In this document: piece by piece, positions 15,918 to 26,092 of the stretch
Numbering within the stretch: position 1 is the stretch's first letter
Layout: every line of letters starts with the position of its first letter
Assembly (NCBI GenBank): GCA_020630795.1
Contig: JAHDIK010000002.1
Span: forward strand, 296,677-360,676
Direction of reading: 5' to 3'
Source: Colwellia sp.
GTDB lineage: Bacteria; Pseudomonadota; Gammaproteobacteria; Enterobacterales; Alteromonadaceae
DNA: 64,000 nt
Translations under genes and position numbers: made by a program
Notes under the pieces: generated by a model
What the model was told of the DNA's origin: nothing
What the model saw: only the letters and a program-made list of their open reading frames with translations
Databases searched by the model: none

Positions 15918-17738
15918 ATGCTTAGCTACAAAGCCCCGATAATGGACCTGAAATTTTTAATTGAAGACGTGTTTGATTATTATGGGCATTATCAAAAACA
16001 TCCTGAATTTGAAGAAGCAACGCCTGACTTAGTTGATGCGATCATGCAGGAATGCGCTAAATTTTGTGAAAATGAATTACTGCCTCTTAATCAAAGTGGC
16101 GATAAGGAAGGGTGTACTTTTGATCAAGGTAAAGTAACTACGCCTAAAGGTTTTAAAGAAGCTTACCAGCAATATGTTGACGGTGGTTGGCAATCGTTAT
16201 CTCACCCTATTGAACACGGTGGACAAGGTTTACCACCATCATTAGGTATGGTTAAACAAGAAATGATGGGCACGGCTAATTGGTCGTGGGCTATGTACCC
16301 GGGTTTAAGCCATGGTGCTATGAATACAATTCAAGAGCATGGTACCGATGAGCAAAAAGAGGTTTATTTAACTCGTTTAACTGAAGGTACGTGGACAGGT
16401 ACTATGTGTCTTACTGAACCTCAGTGTGGCACCGATTTAGGTCAAGTTAAAACAAAGGCGGAGCCTAATGATGATGGTACGTACGATATCTCGGGGACTA
16501 AAATCTTTATTTCGGCAGGTGAGCATGACCTGACTGATAACATTATTCATATTGTATTAGCGCGCTTACCGGGAGCACCAGCAGGAACGCGAGGTATTTC
16601 GTTATTTATTGTGCCAAAAATGCAAGTAGACGCATCAGGTAATATTGGAGAGTTCAATAACGTTACGTGTGGGTCTATTGAAGATAAAATGGGAATTAAA
16701 GCCTCTGCCACAGCAGTATTGAATTTTGATAACGCTAAAGGTGTATTAATTGGCCCTGAAAATAAAGGTTTAGAGTGTATGTTTACCTTTATGAATACGG
16801 CTCGTGTAGGTACGGCTTTACAAGGTGTATGTGCCTCAGAACTAGCATTTCAAAACTCGCTTTCATACGCAAAAGAGCGTTTATCAATGCGTTCGTTAAC
16901 TGGGAAGAAATACCCTGACCAAGTTGCTGATCCTATTATTGTTCATCCCGATGTACGTAAAATGCTGATGACGCAAAAAGCAATATCTGAAGGTGGGCGA
17001 GCAATGATTTACTACACTGCCAAACTTGTTGATGATATTGAATTTGCTAAAAACGAAGAAGATAAAAAAGCAGCGGATGATAAATTAGGGTTTATTACGC
17101 CAATTTTGAAAGCCTTTTTAACCGAATTAGGTTCTGAAAGCGCTAATCACGGTTTACAGATTTTCGGTGGCCATGGTTATATTAAAGAGTGGGGTATGGA
17201 GCAAATTGTTCGTGATAATCGTATTTCTACGCTTTATGAAGGAACCACAGGTATTCAAGCATTAGACTTGTTAGGTCGTAAAATACTGTTAACAAGAGGA
17301 GCTTCGTTAAAAGCGTTTACTTTTGATATTCTGAACTTCTGTAAAGAAAAAAGTATGATTTCAAGTAATCCTCACAAACGTCAAATGAATAAGTTTATTT
17401 GGCCATTAAGTAAAGCTGTAGCTAACTGGCAACAGTACTCGATGAGAATAGCGCTCAAGGCAAAGAAAAACCGCGATTTTGTCGGTTCAGCTTCAGTAGA
17501 CTACTTGATGTATTCTGGCTACATTGTTATGGCTTACTTTTGGGCGCAAATGGCTCAAGCAGCTTACGAAAAATTATCTACAGACGTTGAAAATAGAGAT
17601 TTCTACCGAGCTAAAATAAAAACAGCGGAATTTTATTTTGAGATGATGCTGCCAAGAACGAAGTCTTTAGCTGCGACGATGATGGCTGATCCAAAAACAT
17701 TAATGCAATTAAACGAAGATCTATTGTCTTTCTCATAA
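15918..17738 (+). CDS. Acyl-CoA dehydrogenase with extended C-terminal domain (DmdC/FadE2-like)
   Basis: A 606-residue flavoenzyme for the first step of fatty-acyl-CoA beta-oxidation or a related acyl-CoA oxidation. It has the N-terminal helical domain, the FAD/substrate signature MCLTEPQCGTDLG, the HGLQIFGGHGYIKEWGMEQIVRDNRI stretch and the catalytic base in LYEGTTGIQALDLLGRK (Glu441). A C-terminal extension of about 130 residues is typical of the about 600-residue class that includes 3-methylmercaptopropionyl-CoA dehydrogenase (DmdC) and Pseudomonas FadE homologues. Sequence alone does not decide between DMSP-derived and fatty-acyl substrates; the FadR-like operator favours fatty acyl-CoA. 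The ATG is preceded by AGGAG. It is monocistronic, with a terminator 36 bases downstream. Confidence 0.88.
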   Translation: MLSYKAPIMDLKFLIEDVFDYYGHYQKHPEFEEATPDLVDAIMQECAKFCENELLPLNQSGDKEGCTFDQGKVTTPKGFKEAYQQYVDGGWQSLSHPIEHGGQGLPPSLGMVKQEMMGTANWSWAMYPGLSHGAMNTIQEHGTDEQKEVYLTRLTEGTWTGTMCLTEPQCGTDLGQVKTKAEPNDDGTYDISGTKIFISAGEHDLTDNIIHIVLARLPGAPAGTRGISLFIVPKMQVDASGNIGEFNNVTCGSIEDKMGIKASATAVLNFDNAKGVLIGPENKGLECMFTFMNTARVGTALQGVCASELAFQNSLSYAKERLSMRSLTGKKYPDQVADPIIVHPDVRKMLMTQKAISEGGRAMIYYTAKLVDDIEFAKNEEDKKAADDKLGFITPILKAFLTELGSESANHGLQIFGGHGYIKEWGMEQIVRDNRISTLYEGTTGIQALDLLGRKILLTRGASLKAFTFDILNFCKEKSMISSNPHKRQMNKFIWPLSKAVANWQQYSMRIALKAKKNRDFVGSASVDYLMYSGYIVMAYFWAQMAQAAYEKLSTDVENRDFYRAKIKTAEFYFEMMLPRTKSLAATMMADPKTLMQLNEDLLSFS

Positions 17739-17773
17739 CATGTTGTTTTATTGAAGATTAATATTACGCTTAA

Positions 17774-17798
17774 AAGTGCAGCTTCGGCTGCATTTTTT
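17774..17798 (+). terminator. Rho-independent terminator of the DmdC/FadE2-like gene
   Basis: The stem TGCAGC/GCTGCA is closed by a stable TTCG tetraloop (17777-17792) and followed by TTTTTT. Adjacent A/T pairs extend the stem. Confidence 0.88.
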
Positions 17799-17991
17799 GA
17801 TCTTGCTGTTACTAAAAGGCTTACTGTTGTTAAAAGACTTAGTATTAGCTCGTCACTGTTGTTTCTTAATGGTACATAATGAATACCAAGCGTGATAGGA
17901 ACGAGTGCTGATTACTTGAATTGATCATCTATCGAGCAAGGTTAAACTAGCAGGACAGGGCTAAGGTGTTAACTAATTAATATACACACAT

Positions 17992-18019
17992 AAAAAATGC
18001 AGCCGAAGCTGCATTTTTT
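17992..18019 (-). terminator. Rho-independent terminator of fadE
   Basis: A 12-bp stem AAAAAATGCAGC / GCTGCATTTTTT encloses CGAA (TTCG on the minus strand). It ends the minus-strand fadE transcript and can also work on the plus strand. The core is the same hexamer-plus-tetraloop as in the terminator at 17774-17798. Confidence 0.88.
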
Positions 18020-18035
18020 GATGAGTTGAATAATT

Positions 18036-20459
18036 TTATGCTTGGTTAGCACTCAATTGTTCTGAGGCAAAATCATCAACATCAATCGCTGCTTTTCTTC
18101 CTTTCTCTGCTTTACATAGCAAGTCAGCTTCGTCTTGTGTAATAACGTCCGCTGCAAGTGCTTCTTCTGCCACTAGATCTAAGCGGTAGAATGGTAAGCG
18201 TTTACCTAGCGCTTTACATGCTTTAGTAAAAACAGGTTCACACGCTAAAATATCTTCCAACGTTTCTTCAAGTTTACCCATTGGGTTTGAATCTTCACGC
18301 TTTAAGAATTGACCTTCGCCTAAACGTGTACGTGTTTCACTAGGTGTTTGAAGAATGTCTGATACTTTTTGATCTGTAATATCAGAAGGTTTGTTCAACC
18401 ACATGCCTAATGGGAAGATAGTCGCTCGTAAGAAAATACCAACAGCTCTGTTAGGGAAGTTGCTGATTAGATCGTCAATAGCTTCTTGAGTTTTGTATAA
18501 GCTATCTTCGATAGCCCATTGTACTAATGGGAAATCTTCTTCTTTACGGCCTTCATCGTTATATCTTTTTAACGTCGCTGTACATAGGTATAAGTAACTT
18601 AAAATATCACCTAAACGTGCAGATACACGCTCTCTACGTTTTAAATCACCGCCCATTGTGCCCATTGAAATGTCAGATAACATAGCTAAGTTAGCACTAA
18701 AACGATTCATTAGTTGATAGTAACGAGATGTTTCATCGTTAAACGGCGTATCTTGGAATCGTGAACCAGTAAATGAGTACCAAACACTTCGCGTAATGTT
18801 ACTGATAGCAAATCCAATATGACCAAATAAAGCATGATCAAAATCGTTTAATGCTTCGGTTGGGTTTTCATTACGAGTTGCTTCAATTTCAGCTAATACG
18901 TAAGGGTGACAACGAATAGAACCTTGACCATAGATGATCATGCTACGCGTAAGTATGTTTGCGCCTTCAACCGTTATCGCAACAGGAGCACCTTGATACC
19001 CTCTTGCTAAGTAGTTGCTAGGTCCCATACAAATACCTTTACCGCCATGAATATCCATAGCGTCGCCGATACATTGTCTCATTTTCTCTGTTAAGTGATA
19101 CTTTGCGATTGCAGAGATTACTGATGGTTTTTCACCTAGGTCGATAGCACCAGTAGACATTGTTGTAACAGCATCCATTAAGTATGCATTACCACCAATA
19201 CGCGCTAACGGCTCTTGTACACCTTCCATTTTACCAATTGGAATCTTAAATTGACGACGAATTCGAGAGTATGCGCCAGTTGCTAATGCAATTGATTTTA
19301 CGCCACCTGTACTATTTGAAGGCAACGTAATTGCACGACCTACAGATAAACACTCAACTAGCATTCTCCAACCTTGGCCGGCCATTTCAGCGCCACCAAT
19401 AATAAAGTCTAATGGAACGAAAACTTCAGTACCTTGAGTTGGACCATTGTGGAATGGAACGTTTAATGGGAAGTGACGACGACCTGTAATTACACCTTCA
19501 ATGTCAGTAGGAATTAACGCACATGTAATACCTAAGTCTTCTTCCTCACCTAATAGGTGATCTGGATCTTGTAATTTAAATGCTAAACCAAGTACTGTTG
19601 CTACTGGCGCTAGCGTAATGTAACGCTTGTCCCATGTTAGCTTCATACCTAAAACTTCTTCACCTTCAAATTCACCTTTACAAACAATACCAAAGTCAGG
19701 AATTGCACCAGCATCTGAACCGGCTTCTGGACTTGTTAATGCGAAACAAGGAATTTCTTCACCAGTAACTAAGCGAGGAAGGTAATGGTCTTTTTGTTCT
19801 TTTGTACCGTAATGTTGTAGTAATTCACCTGGCCCTAAAGAGTTAGGAACACCAACAGTACTTGAAAGAACAGCACTTACAGAAGATAGTTTTTGTAATA
19901 CACGAGATTGTGCGTAGGCGCTAAATTCTAAGCCGCCGTATTCTTTTTTGATGATCATCGCAAAGAATTTGTTGTCTTTCATGTAGTCCCAAACCTTAGG
20001 CTCAAGATCTGCAAGTACGTGTGTAGTAACCCAGTCGTCACACATGCTACATAACTCTTCAACAGGACCGTCTAAAAACGCTTGTTCTTCAGCACTTAAA
20101 CGTGGTTGAGGGTAGTTGTGTAATTTTTTCCAGTCAGGGTTGCCACGGAAAAGATCGGCTTCAAACCATGTTGTACCTGCGTCTAGAGCTTCTTGCTCAG
20201 TAGTTGACATTTCAGGCATGATTTTTTTGAAAACAGCTAAAATAGGCGCGCTAATGTAATTTTTTCTAATTTTTTCTACGTTAAGTGGTAACATTACAAT
20301 AATGAATAGAAACCATCCGAAAAAAGATACTACATCTAAGACACTGCCTATTGTCATTAGAAAAGCAAATGCTACAGTAAATATTTTGAGAGAGGCTCTG
20401 TTGTAAGCCATAAAGCCACAAAGGGATATAGCCATTAGAACCCAAGTGATTTGTTCCAT
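18036..20459 (-). CDS. fadE: Acyl-CoA dehydrogenase FadE
   Basis: The 807-residue protein matches the large enterobacterial FadE type (E. coli FadE is about 814 residues). Two hydrophobic N-terminal segments (about 1-65, [15 protein letters not shown]) anchor it to the inner membrane. The dehydrogenase core follows with [17 protein letters not shown], the [10 protein letters not shown] region, [22 protein letters not shown], and [18 protein letters not shown] with the presumed catalytic glutamate at about 498. The long C-terminal helical domain is specific to this class. It catalyses the FAD-dependent first oxidation of medium/long acyl-CoA. The ATG has an AAGGAAA ribosome site, and a FadR-like operator lies 35 bases upstream. 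Divergent neighbour yafJ is also fadE's neighbour in E. coli. Confidence 0.95.
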   Translation of the reverse strand: MEQITWVLMAISLCGFMAYNRASLKIFTVAFAFLMTIGSVLDVVSFFGWFLFIIVMLPLNVEKIRKNYISAPILAVFKKIMPEMSTTEQEALDAGTTWFEADLFRGNPDWKKLHNYPQPRLSAEEQAFLDGPVEELCSMCDDWVTTHVLADLEPKVWDYMKDNKFFAMIIKKEYGGLEFSAYAQSRVLQKLSSVSAVLSSTVGVPNSLGPGELLQHYGTKEQKDHYLPRLVTGEEIPCFALTSPEAGSDAGAIPDFGIVCKGEFEGEEVLGMKLTWDKRYITLAPVATVLGLAFKLQDPDHLLGEEEDLGITCALIPTDIEGVITGRRHFPLNVPFHNGPTQGTEVFVPLDFIIGGAEMAGQGWRMLVECLSVGRAITLPSNSTGGVKSIALATGAYSRIRRQFKIPIGKMEGVQEPLARIGGNAYLMDAVTTMSTGAIDLGEKPSVISAIAKYHLTEKMRQCIGDAMDIHGGKGICMGPSNYLARGYQGAPVAITVEGANILTRSMIIYGQGSIRCHPYVLAEIEATRNENPTEALNDFDHALFGHIGFAISNITRSVWYSFTGSRFQDTPFNDETSRYYQLMNRFSANLAMLSDISMGTMGGDLKRRERVSARLGDILSYLYLCTATLKRYNDEGRKEEDFPLVQWAIEDSLYKTQEAIDDLISNFPNRAVGIFLRATIFPLGMWLNKPSDITDQKVSDILQTPSETRTRLGEGQFLKREDSNPMGKLEETLEDILACEPVFTKACKALGKRLPFYRLDLVAEEALAADVITQDEADLLCKAEKGRKAAIDVDDFASEQLSANQA

Positions 20460-20493
20460 AAATTTTCCTTAAATTTAATTGAATTAATACTTT

Positions 20494-20510
20494 AACAGGT
20501 CAGACCTCTA
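20494..20510. promoter_or_regulatory. FadR-like operator upstream of fadE
   Basis: AACAGGTCAGACCTCTA reads on the minus strand as TAGAGGTCTGACCTGTT, matching the GGTCNGACCTGTT half of the FadR consensus exactly. It lies 35 bases before the fadE ATG, so repression relieved by long-chain acyl-CoA is expected. Confidence 0.7.
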
Positions 20511-20619
20511 AGTTTAAACTGAATTCTAGTCAATGCAAAGTGTTGTGTTAATACTTTTTATAATAATAGCTTATTTTTTATCACATAGTACGCCGTGTTG
20601 TGTATTTTAGGAGTTTTAA

Positions 20620-21396
20620 ATGTGTGAGTTGTTAGCGATGTCAGCTAATGTGCCTACGGATATTTGTTTTAGTTTTAGTGGTTTAATGCAAAGAGGCGGT
20701 AACACAGGTCCCCACAAAGATGGCTGGGGAATCACCTTTTATGAAGGTAAAGGGTGCAGAAGTTTTAAAGATCCATTGCCTAGTGCTGAATCGGCTATTG
20801 CCAAACTTGTTAAAGAATATCCAATAAAAAGTGAGTCTGTTGTTTGTCATATCAGGCAGGCAAATTCAGGTGGTATTTCACTAGAAAATACGCACCCTTA
20901 TACGCGCCAAATATGGGGAAGACATTGGACATATGCTCATAATGGTCAGCTAAAAGATGCCCATCAGCAACTCACTGTAAAGTACCATATACCTGTTGGT
21001 GAAACTGATAGTGAACTGGCTTTTTGTTGGATAATGGATCAAATACATTTGAAATATAAAGGCAATGAACCTGATGAAATCGAGCTGTTTACATTTATAG
21101 CGTCATTATGTGATCAGCTTCATGAACTTGGTGTTTACAATGTGATTATTACGAACGGTGAGTGTTTATTCGCGTATTGTTCTAATAATTTACATTGGAT
21201 AACGCGAAAGGCGCCTTTTGGTAAAGCTCGATTGATTGATGAAGAGATAGAAGTAAACTTTAAGCAGGAAACAACTGATAAAGATATTGTTACGATAATT
21301 GCCACACAGCCTTTAACTAATAATGAGCAATGGACTAAAATGTCTCCAAAACAGTGGCAGTTGTTTAAATTAGGTTGTGCTGTGGCGAGTAGCTAG
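20620..21396 (+). CDS. yafJ: Class II glutamine amidotransferase family protein YafJ
   Basis: A 258-residue Ntn-hydrolase. The nucleophile is Cys2, exposed after removal of Met1 (MCELLAMSANVPTDICFSFSG). Conserved elements include GPHKDGWGITFYEG, VVCHIRQANSGGISLENTHPY, and WTYAHNGQL with the oxyanion Asn-Gly. There is no synthetase domain, so it is a stand-alone glutaminase-like protein whose amide acceptor is unknown. A strong ribosome site (TAGGAG) precedes the ATG. It diverges from fadE, as in E. coli. Confidence 0.88.
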   Translation: MCELLAMSANVPTDICFSFSGLMQRGGNTGPHKDGWGITFYEGKGCRSFKDPLPSAESAIAKLVKEYPIKSESVVCHIRQANSGGISLENTHPYTRQIWGRHWTYAHNGQLKDAHQQLTVKYHIPVGETDSELAFCWIMDQIHLKYKGNEPDEIELFTFIASLCDQLHELGVYNVIITNGECLFAYCSNNLHWITRKAPFGKARLIDEEIEVNFKQETTDKDIVTIIATQPLTNNEQWTKMSPKQWQLFKLGCAVASS

Positions 21397-21411
21397 TGAT
21401 TAACGGCAGAT

Positions 21412-21442
21412 ACAAGTTAGTATGTGTTACATACTAACTTGT
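21412..21442. terminator. Strong 14-bp hairpin between convergent yafJ and DUF3108 genes
   Basis: ACAAGTTAGTATGT and ACATACTAACTTGT are perfect complements around a 3-base GTT loop. There is no proper T-run on either side, so it is an atypical terminator, perhaps Rho-assisted or a 3'-end stabiliser for both transcripts. Confidence 0.5.
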
Positions 21443-21451
21443 GGTATTTGA

Positions 21452-22207
21452 TTATTTGTCAATTTTTACCGTGTTTAATTGCGCTTCAAATTGTTCAACA
21501 TCACCCTTGGTTTGATAAAGCTTTACCAGTAGGTAGTCAAGCTCTGGTGCGAACCAAGCGTAAGTTACACGTTTTTTTTCTACTACTTCACGTTTTAGTT
21601 TAATTGCTTTAACAAGTCCGTAAGGTAGCATAACCTCTTCTTCGCCATCATATTCATACACATAATTACTGATTTTCCCTGATGTTTTGATAACAGGGTA
21701 AACAAAGTGTTTTTGATCTGAGTTGTTGAGTAAATTTAGGCGATGTTGCAAATGGTAGCTTAATTTATCTTGAATATTTTTAGGGAAATCTACTGATATA
21801 GTTTTGTCGTCTTTAACGTCGTGTGCGATATTTTTTGCTATATCAAACGTCCACTCCGATGACTTATCTCTTCCTGTACCTGCTCTTGTAAATTCATAAT
21901 GCGTCGGAGTTATTTCATTATCGTTAATACGAACAACAGACTCTTCCGTTCTAATATCACTAAAAATTAACCATTCAATGTCGGTAGTGTAGCTGTATTT
22001 ATATGTGTCGTTATTAATTTTTTGTAACTGACGAACGCCTTTACCCACAGGTTTAGACTTATGAATAATTGTGTATTCGGCAGTGAAAGGTTTTACCGAT
22101 ATGGTTGCATTATTGTTTTCGTTAGTAGGATGGGGTTGCGAGCTGTTAGCCAACGCATGAGCTGAAACAGAAAGAAGTAAGATACAATGATACAACGGCT
22201 TTAACAT
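21452..22207 (-). CDS. DUF3108 domain-containing periplasmic protein
   Basis: A 251-residue protein with a signal peptide (CILLLSVSAHALANS). The mature part begins with VKPFTAEYTIIHKSKPVGKGVRQL and continues through TPTHYEFTRAGTGRDKSSEWTFD, LSYHLQHRLNLL, and LPYGLVKAIKLKREVVEKKRVTYAWFAPELDYLLVKLYQ. These are the recurring strands of the DUF3108 family, which looks like a lipoprotein-carrier-type beta fold. Function is not known. It lies 74 bases after purN on the same strand, an arrangement common in gammaproteobacteria. The ATG has an AAAGGAA ribosome site. Confidence 0.85.
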   Translation of the reverse strand: MLKPLYHCILLLSVSAHALANSSQPHPTNENNNATISVKPFTAEYTIIHKSKPVGKGVRQLQKINNDTYKYSYTTDIEWLIFSDIRTEESVVRINDNEITPTHYEFTRAGTGRDKSSEWTFDIAKNIAHDVKDDKTISVDFPKNIQDKLSYHLQHRLNLLNNSDQKHFVYPVIKTSGKISNYVYEYDGEEEVMLPYGLVKAIKLKREVVEKKRVTYAWFAPELDYLLVKLYQTKGDVEQFEAQLNTVKIDK

Positions 22208-22281
22208 ATTTGTTCCTTTAAATGCAGTTTTACTTGTTATTGTTAGTGTCGTAAAACTGCTTTTATCACAATAAGATATAG

Positions 22282-22926
22282 TTATTCGTCGTTAGCATAA
22301 CCTGATAAAGGAATGATTTCACCATCAAATAATGCTTTGTCGTTTTGCATAACTACACGTTTCAAGCAGCACCATTTAACCACAAGCGGATAAATGCGGT
22401 GTTCTTGTTCATGAACTCTGCTTGCTAAATCTTCAGCTGTGTCTCCATCAAAGATAGGAACCTTAGCTTGTAAAATAACAGGGCCACCATCAAGCTCTTC
22501 AGTTACATAATGAACACTCACTCCGTGTTCTTTATCACCTGCATCAATTGCGCGTTGATGAGTATTTAGGCCTTGATACTTAGGCAACAAAGATGGATGA
22601 ATGTTCAATAATTTTCCTTGAAAATATTGAACAAATTCAGGCGTTAAAATTCTCATAAAACCGGCTAACACAATAATGTCAGCATTGTATTCATTGATAA
22701 CACCAATTAATGACTGGTCGTAAGACTCTCTTGAATCAAAGTCTTTATGAGATAACACTGACGTTTTTATGTTTGCTTCTTCAGCGCGAGTTAAGCCATA
22801 AGCGGTGGGTATATTTGATACAACACCTACAACTTCACCAGGGTAGTCTTCCAATTTACAAGCATCAATAATGGCTTGTAAATTGGTACCGCTGCCAGAA
22901 ATTAAAACAACAATTCGGCTACGCAT
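22282..22926 (-). CDS. purN: Phosphoribosylglycinamide formyltransferase
   Basis: 214 residues, the usual PurN length. It transfers the formyl group of 10-formyl-THF to GAR in step 3 of purine synthesis. The N-terminal phosphate-binding loop is IVVLISGSGTNLQAIIDA. The catalytic region has LAGFMRILTPEFV and NIHPSLLPKYQG (Asn and His of the active site), followed by GVSVHYVTEELDGGPVILQ with the catalytic Asp. It starts 6 bases after purM ends and is clearly in one operon with it. Confidence 0.96.
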   Translation of the reverse strand: MRSRIVVLISGSGTNLQAIIDACKLEDYPGEVVGVVSNIPTAYGLTRAEEANIKTSVLSHKDFDSRESYDQSLIGVINEYNADIIVLAGFMRILTPEFVQYFQGKLLNIHPSLLPKYQGLNTHQRAIDAGDKEHGVSVHYVTEELDGGPVILQAKVPIFDGDTAEDLASRVHEQEHRIYPLVVKWCCLKRVVMQNDKALFDGEIIPLSGYANDE

Positions 22927-22932
22927 AACAGG

Positions 22933-23979
22933 TTAACCTTTGTTGATAATTACTTGTTCTTGGCCGTCAGCTAAATCTGTAATTTCACCAATGTGCCAAG
23001 CTTTTTCACCGTGTTGCGTTAATATATCAATACTTTGCGAAAGTTGCTCTGCTGGTACGGCGATAATCATACCTACACCACAGTTAAATGTGCGATACAT
23101 TTCGTGTGTAGTGATGTTGCCGTTTTCTTGTAACCAGTTAAAAATTTCAGGCCATTCCCACGAACTTTCATTAATTACTGCTTGAGCGTTTTCAGGTAGT
23201 ACACGAGGAATGTTTTCCCAGAAACCACCGCCAGTAATATGCGATAGTGCATGAACGTTTACTTCTTTTAATAACGCTAATACTGATTTAACGTAAATTT
23301 TTGTAGGTTCAATTAAATGATCGCCTATTGATTTACCGTTAAGCAATTCGTTGGTATCTGTGTTATTAACTTCTAATACTTTACGGATTAAAGAATATCC
23401 GTTTGAGTGAGCGCCTGATGAACCTAGTGCAATAAGTTGGTCGCCAGAAGCAACTGAACTTCCGTCAAGTAAACGAGATTTTTCTGCAATACCTACACAA
23501 AAGCCAGCAATATCGTAATCACCAGCATGGTACATGCCTGGCATTTCAGCTGTTTCTCCACCTACTAGTGCACAACCAGATAAAACACAACCATCAGCAA
23601 TGCCTGAAACTACGGCAGAGGCAACATCAACGTCTAATTTGTCTGTAGCGTAGTAGTCTAAGAAAAATAATGGCTCAGCACCTTGAACAATAAGGTCGTT
23701 TACACACATTGCTACTAGATCAACACCCACTGTGTCGTGCTTTTTAAGGTCAATAGCTAAGCGTAGTTTAGTACCAACACCGTCTGTTCCTGCAACCATT
23801 ACAGGTTCTTTATAACCTGTAGGAATTTGACATACAGAGCCAAATCCACCTAAACCACCCATAACTTCTGGACGAGTTGTACGTTTAACGGCACCTTTAA
23901 TATTTTCAACAAGAGCGTTACCTGCATCAATATCAACGCCAGCATCTTTATAGCTTAGGGATTGTTTTTGTTCACTCAC
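22933..23979 (-). CDS. purM: Phosphoribosylformylglycinamidine cyclo-ligase (AIR synthetase)
   Basis: 348 residues, normal for PurM. It converts FGAM to AIR with ATP. Typical stretches: [75 protein letters not shown] and [16 protein letters not shown]. The start codon is GTG with an upstream GAGG. First gene of purM-purN. A PurR box could be expected upstream, but I could not see a convincing one in the 131 bases before the divergent gene. Confidence 0.97.
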   Translation of the reverse strand: MSEQKQSLSYKDAGVDIDAGNALVENIKGAVKRTTRPEVMGGLGGFGSVCQIPTGYKEPVMVAGTDGVGTKLRLAIDLKKHDTVGVDLVAMCVNDLIVQGAEPLFFLDYYATDKLDVDVASAVVSGIADGCVLSGCALVGGETAEMPGMYHAGDYDIAGFCVGIAEKSRLLDGSSVASGDQLIALGSSGAHSNGYSLIRKVLEVNNTDTNELLNGKSIGDHLIEPTKIYVKSVLALLKEVNVHALSHITGGGFWENIPRVLPENAQAVINESSWEWPEIFNWLQENGNITTHEMYRTFNCGVGMIIAVPAEQLSQSIDILTQHGEKAWHIGEITDLADGQEQVIINKG

Positions 23980-24134
23980 AGTGGAGACCTCAATAAATTA
24001 CTAGTAGTAGATGTAAAGGCGCATATTCTACCAGTGCGAAAGCGTGCTGAAAATCTTTAAAAGAAATTATTTTAATATGAGACTAAATTAATTAGAAATA
24101 TGTTAATATTTTGGCAATTACTCTTAGATTTTTA

Positions 24135-25304
24135 ATGAATATGTTTAGATATTGGATTGTTTTTGCTGTTCTTTTTAGTTCTTTACCATCTTTTGCCACA
24201 GAAGTTACCGATTTGTATCGTGCGAAAGCCGATTTAGTGTCGCAAAGCACAGATGATAAAAATATGGCTATTAGAGCGGCTATGGAGAAGGTTTTAGTAA
24301 AAGTTGCTGGTAATCGCGAGTTACTTTCAAATCCGTTAATTCAAAAAGAATTAGATCGTCACGCGCGTTATATGACTCAATTTAACTTTACGCGAGACAA
24401 TGGTGTTAACAAATTAGTTGCCGCGTTTGATGAAAACAGAATTAAGCAATTGTTTTTAGAGCACAACGTACCTTTATGGGGAAGTTTAAGACCACTAGTT
24501 TTATTTTGGGTTGTAAAAGATGATGGCCTTTCTCGCACTATCGTATCTGAAAGCGAGGAGTCGATTTTACAAACCGCGTTAAAGTCTGCTTCTTCTGAAA
24601 GTGGTTTGCCTATTGTACTTCCATTAATGGATTTAACCGACGCGCAGAATGTTCAAACCTCAGATTTATGGGGGCGATTTGTAGAGCCTGTTGCAAATGC
24701 TTCACAAAGATATTCTCCTGAAAGTATTGCGATTGTTAGAGTATCTCAGTTGAACCGTTCCAGCGCACAGCCGTTAACGTCTGTCGATTGGTATATGGTT
24801 GATGTAAAAACACAACAAGTACAATCGGGCAGACAATTTAAAGGTGAAAATGAATCTGAGCTATTAACTCAAGTTGTTTCAAATATTACCGCTACTATGG
24901 CTGAAAAATACGCATTATCTACAACTTCAAATAATGAACTTATGCTTGATGTTACAGGTATTACTTCGTTGTTAGAGTTTGTAGAACTCACACGATTTTT
25001 TGATAAGTTATCTGCGATTACTCAAGTGAAGCTTGTACAAGTAAACGGTAACACAAGAAGGTTTGTGCTGTCATACATGGGAACACAAGAAGCGCTGTTT
25101 ACAACGTTAAGCTTAAATAAAAACTTAACGTTGCAAGGCGTTTTACAAGAAAATTTAGAAGCAGGCTCGGATGAAGGCTTAAATGAAGGTGCAGAACATA
25201 AAGCGATTTCTACTCCGACGCTAGATACGTTGGCGACAGATTTTGAGGATGAAGTAATTATTCCAACCTTTGTTTGGGGTGTTGATTTTAGAGGTACTGA
25301 GTGA
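24135..25304 (+). CDS. DUF2066 domain-containing exported protein
   Basis: About 389 residues from the ATG at 24135; an in-frame TTG at 24111 is less likely, and a second ATG at 24141 is possible. A signal peptide (YWIVFAVLFSSLPSFA) is followed by the DUF2066 features EVTDLYRAKADLVSQSTDDKN, AAMEKVLVKVAGNRELLSNP, and RPLVLFWVVKDDG, then a C-terminal region with GITSLLEFVELTRFF. Function is unknown. It overlaps hda by 4 bases (the stop and the GTG start share bases), so it is co-translated with it, as in several Alteromonadales and Vibrionales. The ribosome site is poor. Confidence 0.8.
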   Translation: MNMFRYWIVFAVLFSSLPSFATEVTDLYRAKADLVSQSTDDKNMAIRAAMEKVLVKVAGNRELLSNPLIQKELDRHARYMTQFNFTRDNGVNKLVAAFDENRIKQLFLEHNVPLWGSLRPLVLFWVVKDDGLSRTIVSESEESILQTALKSASSESGLPIVLPLMDLTDAQNVQTSDLWGRFVEPVANASQRYSPESIAIVRVSQLNRSSAQPLTSVDWYMVDVKTQQVQSGRQFKGENESELLTQVVSNITATMAEKYALSTTSNNELMLDVTGITSLLEFVELTRFFDKLSAITQVKLVQVNGNTRRFVLSYMGTQEALFTTLSLNKNLTLQGVLQENLEAGSDEGLNEGAEHKAISTPTLDTLATDFEDEVIIPTFVWGVDFRGTE

Positions 25305-26023
25305 AACAAAACACTCAATTAAGTTTATCGGTTCAGCTGCCTGACGATGAAACGTTCCAAAGTTTTTTAAGCCAAGAAAATCACGCTGTTGTGATTCGAT
25401 TGCAGCAGTTTATCGATCTTGTTGCAAAAAGAGAGTCTGAGCCATCAGCATTATATTTGTTTGGTAAACAAGGTGTTGGAAAGTCCCATTTGCTGCACGC
25501 GTGTTGCTCATATGCTGATTCGTTAGGGTTGTCGTCATTATGCTTGTCATTTGCTGAATTAGAACAATTTTCGGTAGAGATGCTTGATGGTTTAGAAAGT
25601 ATTGATGTGATCTGTTTAGACGATATACACCTCATCGCGGGCAATAGCATCTTTGAAAGTGCCGTGTTTGATTTATTTAATCGCATTACTGAACAAGGCA
25701 AGTATTTAGTTATATCTGGCGATCAAAATGTAAGTAATTTAACGATTGAATTACCTGATCTTAAGTCAAGGCTATCGTGGGGGCTTACAGAGAAAGTGTT
25801 ACCACTTAACGACGATGGTAAAATTTCAGCACTGCAATTTAGAGCACAGCAACGAGGGTTATTTCTATCTTATGACGTCGCTAAGTTTTTATTAACGCGA
25901 TTATCACGTGAAATGAGCTACCTAATTAATGCGTTAGATGAACTCGATAAAGCATCAATTAGAGAGCAACGTAAAATTACTATCCCGTTCATCAAAGAAA
26001 TTTTTCAAAATCTGTCGGTATAA
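25301..26023 (+). CDS. hda: DnaA regulatory inactivator Hda
   Basis: 240 residues. It works with the DNA-loaded sliding clamp to stimulate ATP hydrolysis by DnaA and so prevents re-initiation. The clamp-binding motif QLSLSV is at 6-11, the Walker A is GKQGVGKSHLL, Walker B is VICLDDIHLI, and FNRITEQGKYLVISGD plus LPDLKSRLSWG carry the sensor 1 and arginine-finger regions. The start is GTG within the end of the DUF2066 gene. It ends at a strong bidirectional terminator. Confidence 0.94.
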   Translation: MKQNTQLSLSVQLPDDETFQSFLSQENHAVVIRLQQFIDLVAKRESEPSALYLFGKQGVGKSHLLHACCSYADSLGLSSLCLSFAELEQFSVEMLDGLESIDVICLDDIHLIAGNSIFESAVFDLFNRITEQGKYLVISGDQNVSNLTIELPDLKSRLSWGLTEKVLPLNDDGKISALQFRAQQRGLFLSYDVAKFLLTRLSREMSYLINALDELDKASIREQRKITIPFIKEIFQNLSV

Positions 26024-26041
26024 TCTCAAAAGTTTATATTG

Positions 26042-26070
26042 AAAAAGCCCTAAATAATTAGGGCTTTTTT
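26042..26070. terminator. Bidirectional Rho-independent terminator (hda / HELAH lipoprotein)
   Basis: A perfect 12-bp stem AAAAAGCCCTAA / TTAGGGCTTTTT with ATAA loop has T-runs in both directions, between two convergent genes. Confidence 0.92.
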
Positions 26071-26092
26071 GTATTGCTTATTAGAGTGGTTA

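Noticed and set aside
23980..24110. PurR box upstream of purM
   Set aside because: A GCGAAAGCGTGC stretch recalls half of a PUR box, but it lacks the central CG symmetry and matches too few positions to call.
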